Source of the DNA: Beroe ovata
Taxonomy: Eukaryota; Ctenophora; Nuda; Beroida; Beroidae
DNA length: 13,959 nucleotides
NCBI GenBank assembly: GCA_946803715.1
Contig: CAMPET010000434.1
Span: forward strand, 17,775-31,733
Direction: 5' to 3'
The translations under genes were made by a program, and so were the position numbers. This document shows positions 6,700 to 13,959 of this stretch, piece by piece. The notes under the pieces were generated by a model. It made no database searches. It saw nothing but the letters and a program-made list of their open reading frames with translations, and was not told the DNA's origin. Positions within the stretch are counted from its first letter, which is position 1. Every line of letters begins with the position of its first letter.

Positions 6700-7376
6700 A
6701 CAATCCTACTACGTACTCGAGTACACGCAATCATATTCATAACAATAGGGCAACCCATTAGAAAACAAAATGAACAACTATAATAGTAACAGGGTGAGCT
6801 ATGCTCCCACATATATTTGTACACACACACACACTGCGGAACTCTATTATACTCATAGTTGTACAATATCAACTGTAGTAATTGAACGCAGTTCATACAT
6901 TGTAAGCGCACCACGTACTACTGACTACAACAAGCAGCAACATTGCCATCACGTAGTTCTGTAAATACTAAATATACATTGAAATTTGCAGATTATTCTG
7001 TCACGCATTATAACAACAAATAACAATATCTAAAAAAAGGATACATGTTCAACGGTTTCCAAATATTCCCAAACTCTGGGATTGACTATTAGGTTTTTTG
7101 TGTCACACAATTCCATGGGTTTGATGATGGCTGTTTTCATAAGCCTTAAAACACATTTTAGGTTTAACAAATGTCTTGCGACATTAGGGACTTATATAAT
7201 GCTCTCTCGTTTACGCATCTAATTGAATCTTCCTAAAATTGAGAAATGAGCCACTCTTGCTCCAGTCACGTTATTTTAATTCATATTCAGTGAATTTCTG
7301 GAGGGATTTTATGACACATACTTTAATGTTACATAATTGTTGGAAAGTTATTACGTTAGCTAATCACACTCTGGCC
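6700..7376. other. No gene recognised
   Basis: AT-rich DNA with a short (AC)n run at 6820-6834. Frames of 64 and 74 residues cross that run in opposite directions and share no features with known proteins. Confidence 0.6.
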
Positions 7377-7395
7377 CTCTCTCTCTCTCTCTCTC
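7377..7395. repeat. (CT)n microsatellite
   Basis: Uninterrupted CT dinucleotides, about nine and a half units, directly before the 33-bp repeats. Confidence 0.95.
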
Positions 7396-7401
7396 ACCAC
7401 A

Positions 7402-7467
7402 ACCACCCCTCTCACTTGTATGTAAAAACCCTCCACCACCCCTCTCCCTTGTATGCAAAAACCCTCT
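7402..7467. repeat. Two 33-bp tandem units
   Basis: ACCACCCCTCTC..CTTGTATG..AAAAACCCTC is repeated at 7402-7434 and 7435-7467 with few changes, followed by a partial third unit (CTGCCCCTCT). The 145-residue plus-strand frame through it (7239-7676) is low-complexity in this part and unrecognised. Confidence 0.9.
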
Positions 7468-7479
7468 CTGCCCCTCTAC

Positions 7480-8470
7480 ATAACATGTTCTGTAGAGTTA
7501 TTAATCAATATGAACGTGTTTCGTACCGTACAAGAGCAATAACTGGACCGACCTCGCTTCTTCATTTGCTTATTGCTTCATCAACTCACGGGGCAGTAGC
7601 CAGGGTCTTGTGCCGAACACATACTTCGTTTTTTGTTAAGAATGTAATTCAACCACTTGTTCAAATCGCTACGTAATACTATAATTCCCTTATTTCAATC
7701 CATTAATGGAGTGGACAGATTGATGAGTTACTTCATTCTATGGATGTATAAGACTAAGTGAAAACTTGACAAAGTGAAAAAAAGTGAAGTTATCAAAGAC
7801 GTGGTCTTGCGGTTGCTTACTGAAAGTATAATCGACTCTAGATATATAACATCCTTAAAGTAGGAATAAATCAGAAACAATGATGAGATTAATCCTCGAT
7901 TTCTGCTTCGACAGAACATTGAATACATCGGAGTTTCAAACGCCTAATGACTCAAGCAAAATCCGAGTGGAAAGTCAGCTTAAGAATCAGGGGACAGGGG
8001 TATTCACACTTCTGGTTCAAAGAGAGTATCACAACGGATCCGATACTCACTCTTCAAATTCAAAGTATATGTACAGAATCAACAGTGTACAAATAATATA
8101 CACAATGTCATACACGCAACGTTCACCAAATGTACACGCAAGACGGGAATGTAGAGACATTGCGCGCGCGTTGCAAATTAGGTCACGTGACGTGTACTAA
8201 TGGTATACAAACACCACAGATGTAAGAAGTTGCGCGTACGTATATGATAACGAACACATTCTCGTCATTTCAGTTCTGCGTTTTTGGCTTTGCTGCTGCC
8301 TGATTCACTTACACTTCACAGAAAGTGCGACTTGTGAATGAACAATATACCGTTGTAAAAGTAGTTCGATCTAAATGCGTAGAATGTCAAACTATTCATT
8401 TTCGTTTGATGTTAAACGGAACATTACAGCAACTCGAATTCATCTATCGTTGCTTGCATGATCCGGGGGC
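7480..8470. other. No gene recognised
   Basis: Nothing beyond scattered palindromes, for example TCACGTGA near 8182 and GCGCGCGC near 8163. A 106-residue plus-strand frame (7880-8200) has no recognisable motif, no clear splice context and ordinary intergenic composition. Confidence 0.55.
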
Positions 8471-8471
8471 A

Positions 8472-8555
8472 GGACTGTAGGTCGGGGGACTGTAGGTCGG
8501 CGGACTGTAGGTCGGCAGCAGGACTCTAGGTCGGGAGCAGTACTCTAGGTCGGGA
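8472..8555. repeat. GGACTGTAGGTCGG tandem array
   Basis: Three 15-bp units (8472-8486, 8487-8501, 8502-8516), then two longer degenerate units with AGCA/AGCAG spacers and CTCTAGGTCGGGAG (8517-8555). It is much more GC-rich than its surroundings. The spacers are too short and irregular for a CRISPR array. Confidence 0.9.
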
Positions 8556-8559
8556 GCTA

Positions 8560-10165
8560 AGCTAATGAGGTTTCTAACATGATCCATCTTATTTATATAT
8601 TGATTTCCTTGTGAATAGGACTCCGCTGTTATATTTGTTAAATATTCTTCAGGGCTGATTCCGCTACAATTTCAACGTTTGTAGTATAGAAATGTTCGAT
8701 CTGAATCAGATTAGATTCATGTGCTCGATATTAACGAATTAGCCAAATCAAATCATATTTAGCAACCCAGCAATTTAATCAGAGTTTGGAATTGCAGGCA
8801 TGTTATTCATACTGCATATGGCTAGGATGCTGCTGTATTGTAAGTTGTTGCAAGACCCCTATAACTCGACCATTTCTGTCCATCATAATTGGAAATTTGG
8901 TCGCTGACCGATTAGGACATGACCTCGATTAAGTCAATGATGGTATTTAGTTAATGAACTATATTCCTTTGGAGAACCATTGCTGTCGTAGATCCGATGT
9001 TCGTTATTCCAACCAATTATGCTCATATTGATAGGTGTACCCTCAATTAACCAATATGATGGAATTGATTGACAGTTCATACATGTGAGTGACATGAATT
9101 ATGAAGGAGTGCGATTTGACCGCCATATTGTCGTACCTAATTCATAACTATCGTCATAGGGTACCTATGTGTCACTATAGGTGTGTTTACACTTGCAGCA
9201 TACTTTTTTGTGTACTTAGACTCGTATCATGCGAATTGTATATTTGTAGATCTTTTGAATACTTCCTGCGATTCACATTAATCAAAATCCAGATACGATG
9301 TATGCACTATTTTCCATTATCATGGTTTACTACTATCTTCATCCAGATAATCGCGAACATTACGTTATTCCCAGACATTTCCCCCGCCCACACAAACGAC
9401 ACGAAACAGTCACAGCTGCCAGAAAATTGATTTCCGAAATTGATTTCAGTCATAGTTACTCACTTGAATTAATGTCAGGTGGGGTTCTCCCATCGCTCAC
9501 ATATGATGCTATTCATATATGATTGCTATAATATCATGATACTCGATTTATCATCGCACACATCGGTTACATGTTAGTATTATTACGTTATGATGAACGA
9601 TTACCGCAATATGGTTTCATTCAATTTATTCCGCCCTGTGACTTCAGTTTTTGTATTGCGTTTCCAGCATATCCTACTATAAGTACCATCTCTGTCTCTG
9701 TGTGTGTAATCCTTGCTGGTCTGGCTAGGTGTAGCTCAGCTCACCCCTTTAACAATTATAACAAGGGACCACACCATGAGGTTTTTGGAAATTACTTCCC
9801 TGAATCGATATTTTTGAGTGCTGTTTCCCTGTTATCGGGTATTTGCAAGGTAAATAAAATCAGACTGCTCATTGCAAACAAAACATAGCGATTGATCATC
9901 AAAAAATCTCGATCCTAAACCAAGTTTGGAGCAATTTTCCACAGCAAGTGAAGGAAATATTATGAGATAAGAATATGTCACGCGGTCTGAAATATCAAAT
10001 AACTGAATTCCCTATGAAATTTGAACATCACGAAGGAATCAATTTCAAGTGGTCGGGCAACAAGGCCATTTTGACAACCACACGACCTAGAAATTTCCAA
10101 CACGTCAGGGGAAGAGGATAGTTCTATATTTGGACAGTATCGGCACTGAATCAAGTGCAATATAG
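8560..10165. other. No gene recognised
   Basis: About 1.6 kb of AT-rich sequence. The longest frames (109 residues at 9101-9430, 105 at 9571-9888) are Cys/Tyr/Ile-rich chance-like translations without domain motifs. Small dyads are present, such as TGAATC-AGATTA-GATTCA near 8701. Confidence 0.55.
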
Positions 10166-10168
10166 ACG

Positions 10169-10188
10169 GTCACATTCCTACGTGTGAC
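10169..10188. repeat. GTCACA / TGTGAC dyad
   Basis: Six-base arms (10169-10174 and 10183-10188) separated by eight bases. Possibly a protein-binding site; no adjacent gene gives it a context. Confidence 0.6.
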
Positions 10189-10403
10189 GTATCAATAGCT
10201 TGTCACATACAATCGATTTGTTGATTTGTATTTACACTGAAGATGAGTGATTCGATTTACTCTAAAGAGGTCTCTTTGTTGTTCGACCACGGTATTTACT
10301 TCCTACTCCAGTAGTCCAGTGCTGCTGACCGCAGAATCACGTCATCATGGCGTATGACGCGCGTCCCTCCTTATACCGGTCATTGTCAGGATTTAAGTTA
10401 AAC

Positions 10404-10440
10404 GATCATCCATGAATAATTTAATGAATAATTAATGATC
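10404..10440. repeat. ATGAATAATTA direct repeats inside GATCAT / ATGATC
   Basis: ATGAATAATTTA (10412-10423) is followed by ATGAATAATTA (10424-10434), bounded by the inverted GATCAT (10404-10409) and ATGATC (10435-10440). Confidence 0.8.
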
Positions 10441-10469
10441 TCTCGCGCCTATTACTTTGATTCATGCTC

Positions 10470-10509
10470 AATTCATATATGAATTATGAGCATTGCTCAT
10501 ATATGAATT
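10470..10509. repeat. Nested palindromes: AATTCATATATGA inverted repeat
   Basis: Perfect 13-bp arms 10470-10482 and 10497-10509. Each arm contains most of the self-complementary ATTCATATATGAAT type. An alternative 6-bp hairpin ATGAGC-ATT-GCTCAT (10486-10500) overlaps the right arm, so two exclusive folds are possible. Confidence 0.85.
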
Positions 10510-10887
10510 TGTCAATTGTAGTAGGTGTGGAGGGAAGAATGTCACGTGTTTATGTGACTTCCTGGGATAGGTATAGCTCAAGAAATAATGAGAAATTTCA
10601 TTTCTTAATATTTGATGGGTATCTTGACTCAGAATTTCATTTCTTAGTAAATTTGTTTTTGATTAACCGCCGGTAGAAATTACTTTTTGGCTTGGTGCTC
10701 ACCATTTCGGACTAGGTACGTGATTCGCTCTAACGATCACAGTTATTTGACTAAAGTAAGGACCTACTACTTACTTTTAGTATTTAGAAGAGTTTTAAAG
10801 GTCGTCGAATGACATGTTTTGGAAATCATCTTATTGTGATCTCATGATCTATCATATTCATTATTCATAGACCACGTCCTTGGGGTC

Positions 10888-10888
10888 N
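10888..10888. other. Second single N
   Basis: One ambiguous base in GGGGTC-N-ACTCTC, 43 bases before a long (TG)n run. Unlike the N at 2804, I see no duplicated sequence on its two sides. It may be a gap or a base call. Confidence 0.6.
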
Positions 10889-10930
10889 ACTCTCACGCAC
10901 ACTCCAGTGTGTTACTCACTAACAACCAGC

Positions 10931-10962
<32 letters not shown>

Positions 10963-11000
10963 TGCGTCTGTGCGTCTGTGTGTGTTTGTGTCTGTGTGTG
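10931..11000. repeat. (TG)n microsatellite with degenerate tail
   Basis: Pure TG dinucleotides at 10931-10959, then TGTGCGTC and TGTGTTTGTG variants to about 11000. The minus-strand frame of 97 residues ending in a THTHTH run is a product of this repeat. Confidence 0.95.
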
Positions 11001-13959
11001 CGGTCGCTGCATTTAGACTTTAGGAGGGGCATCAGTACAACATAAAAATATGATGTTTTCTTTATATCATGAAAATGAAGATGTCCTCGAATGCCTGCGG
11101 TACACACAGATGTACATTGAACACTCGGTATACATGTGATACACGAATATCGAGGTCTCTTGATACAGTAATTCATTGTTCTACCCACGGTATCTCCCAC
11201 AGCGAAACACAAAGGTGAATGTCGGTAGAAATTGTGTTACTATATCATCACAACATTGCAAATAAAACACAGTTATTGAGTGGTCTTTACTATAAGTTTG
11301 ATGGCTGAGACCAATCGTTAGAAGACATTTCAATATGATGAATATCACAGTTAAGGTCGTCACAACATTTTGCTAGATTCGGATGTTTCATTAGTTTCAA
11401 ATATATTATATTTGATTGCTCTCCTGTTTATCCTGACAGTGTCCTATCATGTGAGCACTTTACTCCACTTTATGAAATACTGCGAGATTGACCTTCAGTA
11501 TACACGCATACACGACCATAGCTCTCATCAAACAGTCATCTAAACAACATGTTGTAGCTAGAATAAGCTTATCTGATCTTGCCTAGCATGCATCGGAAAT
11601 ATATTTTCAGCTGATATGAAATGTTGTTACCGCAACTTTTTGTTTCGTGTTACCCTATAAACGACAATTTCCTCTCAATTCTCAACTTTAGGTTGTTCAA
11701 ATCTCTGCATCATAGTTGCCGTTTTATGCATAGAGAACAAGTGACTGTGAGTGTCGTATGTCATGGCGTTTATAAATGCCCTTCAGTCATGCCAAATACA
11801 ATACACACGGCTGTACAATTCCGGTGATATATCATGACAGAATCACTATGCTTTGTATTATAGCGCTAACACTCTGTTAAACAGACCAAATCATCTCTAA
11901 TACTATCGAGTGATATCCTTCATTCCTATCCACTCACATGGTTCTTATTTCATTACTTTGTGATCCCTTGTAGGATTATCCCATACTTATCATTGTTGCA
12001 GATCAAAGCAAAAGCGATTAAACCACCTTCATTGACTTGCATGATTCTTTGGCGGGTTTACAATAGGGTCTATCATTCATTCCTTTGTAGCACAAAGAAT
12101 CGAGAATGTGATGATTTGCTCATGAACAAAGTCATTCCCAAGAGAATTATAAACGCAGTTTTAAACTTTCCGCTATTTTGTAACGCGCGGTGACTCACCA
12201 AGAGGTACTTTTACGCGCAACGCGCGTTTTTATTACGATAATTGTAGAAATCACGCCATATTATCTGTGAAAGTTGCATTGCAACACGCGGCCAGCTAGG
12301 ACTGCTCTGAGTAATTAGGCAATGTTTCTATCGAATGTAATTCTCACTTCTCAGTAGCAAATTCTACCATGCGGAATCCACTCACTATCGGAAATCGATC
12401 CAAATTATCCAGAGTGATTATTGTTGCTCGCGACTCGGTCAATTTCCTTGCTATGGTCGTGTGACCATACACGACTTGTCACTATAATAATTCAAATTGA
12501 CGTGCATGATGCAATGTTTTGGGCCGAATATTATGCTTCATCAGTGTAATTCCCGACTCATATTGCTCTGTTTGTCAAGATGACGTGATGTCAGGGTGAG
12601 AAGCGTGATTCCCGGTCTACTGAGGTTATTTGACTAGCTTTACATTCACACTTCCACCATTTATTCAAAGTTATGCCTCATACCTGTAGAATATTGCACT
12701 CAATGATTCGAAAAAGGGTTTCAAAATGGGCTTGGTCTGTCGGTTCGTGACTTACCGACTGACTCCTGTTCATTTACGAAGCATATTCTCTACTCAGTAC
12801 CAGTCACAGAATACTGAAGTCTACCCGAAGTTACTGTGAAGTAGGTAACACGTATCTGATCCCTGTAGTGCTACATTCCTGCGTTTTGACACTCAGGTTG
12901 TAGCCTGACCTGGGTTACGGGCTGAATGCAGATTAGATTTACCTATTATACAGAGTCTTGATAAATAAAACGGTGAATGTATACTCAAGTACGTCGTGTT
13001 ATTGCAGTACACACTGTGGAACCGGAAATAGAACAGAAGTTGGCGAAGACGCTATCGCTTAACACGTCCTTATAAAACTGATGTAGACGATAATGTGCGT
13101 GGCACTGTGTGTCTACTCTTAAGTAGTCTGTAGACAGGTTCAATCTATTAGCACTATAACCACCCTTCACACATGCTCGATTTAGAAGTTCCTTCTAATT
13201 AACACTCCATGAAAGGACTATGGAGTTGGAAGTACTCGATATGCCATTGTCAGCATTTGTGCTTGTGCGCGCGCATGGATAGGTGTGCACATAGAATGTG
13301 AAGCTGACAGCCAAGTTTGCTGTTGCTTTGGGGGTTTCTGCACACCACCATGGCAAACTGCAGCCTCTCCAAAACAGGGGAACATGTCAGTGGTTTCTGG
13401 CACGGGTCTCACTATCTGTCACCACTTGTTTCCTGGTATCTCTATACAGGGGAGGGGAGAAGTAGGAGGAGAAATGTTTTAAACACGGTTCACGGATGAT
13501 ATCTCTTTTCCTTGGCCTGTGTCTAGATCAGCCAGGTGTTTAAACTCCGGGCCTCCTATTTTGGTAGATAAGAGTCTATTTGAAGTGTATATATCTTGAC
13601 AGGACACTGTTCGTCACTGTCAAGTGGTGTCATGGTCACAATTTATTGCGTCAGGTTGGAATGTATCATTGTGTCAGGCTTATCAATGCTTACTACCTTC
13701 TTCACAGCACTATATTGAGGATGAATATTATGAGAAATTATCCCATTGACATGTTGTAGTAGCAGAACATTCAACATCGGTTACACGTGACTCCGCCCAT
13801 TTTGACAGTATACCAGGAGGATGGTATGTGTTAGTGTTGATGTTTAGTATATTGATCGTTCATGCAGCTGCAGGATACACGCAGCCTTGCGAAGGATATT
13901 TGTAATAAATTTAACATTTTTGGCGTGTTATAATGCACAATCGAACAGTTGTGTGTGTG
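11001..13959. other. No gene recognised
   Basis: Nearly 3 kb without a protein I can name on either strand. All frames are under 80 residues and mutually overlapping. Small hairpins are present: ACGCGC-AAC-GCGCGT (12213-12227) and TATGGTC-GTGT-GACCATA (12452-12469). The right edge ends in the start of a TG run. Exons of a gene too diverged to recognise cannot be excluded. Confidence 0.5.

Noticed and set aside
7239-7676. 145-residue plus-strand open frame
   Set aside because: It crosses a (CT)n run and 33-bp repeats, has low-complexity Leu/Ser/His content and no recognisable motif; probably chance.
8472-8555. Possible CRISPR array
   Set aside because: The units are contiguous or separated by only 4-5 bases, without unique spacers, and the DNA is clearly eukaryotic.
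10888-10888. Second N as another doubled-allele junction
   Set aside because: I compared the sequence on both sides and saw no duplicated segment; only short chance similarities such as CCACGGTAT.

Overview
The window looks like nuclear DNA of an animal, probably an invertebrate. The only recognisable gene is split by short introns of 130-250 bp plus one of about 1.1 kb, all with GT..AG ends, in AT-rich DNA full of microsatellites, short tandem repeats and palindromes. There are no operons and no bacterial signals. I cannot name the species; a sponge or other early-branching animal is only a guess.

The gene is an ABCG-subfamily (white/ABCG-type) half-transporter on the minus strand. Six exons can be joined in frame (6183-6248, 4786-5043, 4401-4536, 4029-4267, 3695-3833, 3351-3552). 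They give an N-terminal 346 residues: a His/Asp-rich N-terminus and an almost complete nucleotide-binding domain with Walker A, Q-loop, signature, Walker B, D-loop and H-loop. The transmembrane half is not in the window.

Exons 3-6 occur a second time at 813-1995 (copy A). The two copies (A 267-2803; B from 2805) meet at a single N at position 2804. By eye they are identical over 267-1471 versus 2805-4009. Further upstream they diverge slightly, with only synonymous changes in the exons. Copy A carries a 572-bp insertion in intron 2, and its sequence stops about 20 bp short of where exon 2 should begin. This fits two alleles of one locus placed in tandem by an assembler better than a finished tandem duplication, though a real duplication is not excluded.

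Layout: 1-85, a 17-bp tandem repeat; 86-812, presumed intron 6, copy A; 813-1995, exons 6-3, copy A; 2010-2581, insertion with a double-hairpin element; 2804, gap; 2805-3350, presumed intron 6, copy B; 3351-5043, exons 6-2, copy B; 5044-6182, intron 1 with a palindromic 12-bp array; 6183-6248, exon 1; 6249-about 6450, presumed 5' flank with two ACGTG/CACGT dyads; about 6450-13959, no recognisable gene, only simple repeats, palindromes and a second single N at 10888.

I found no convincing new multi-gene system. The most notable points are the doubled ABCG locus at a gap, the double-hairpin element with compensatory base changes, its parent insertion 14 bp from a 3' splice site, and the paired dyads upstream of exon 1.
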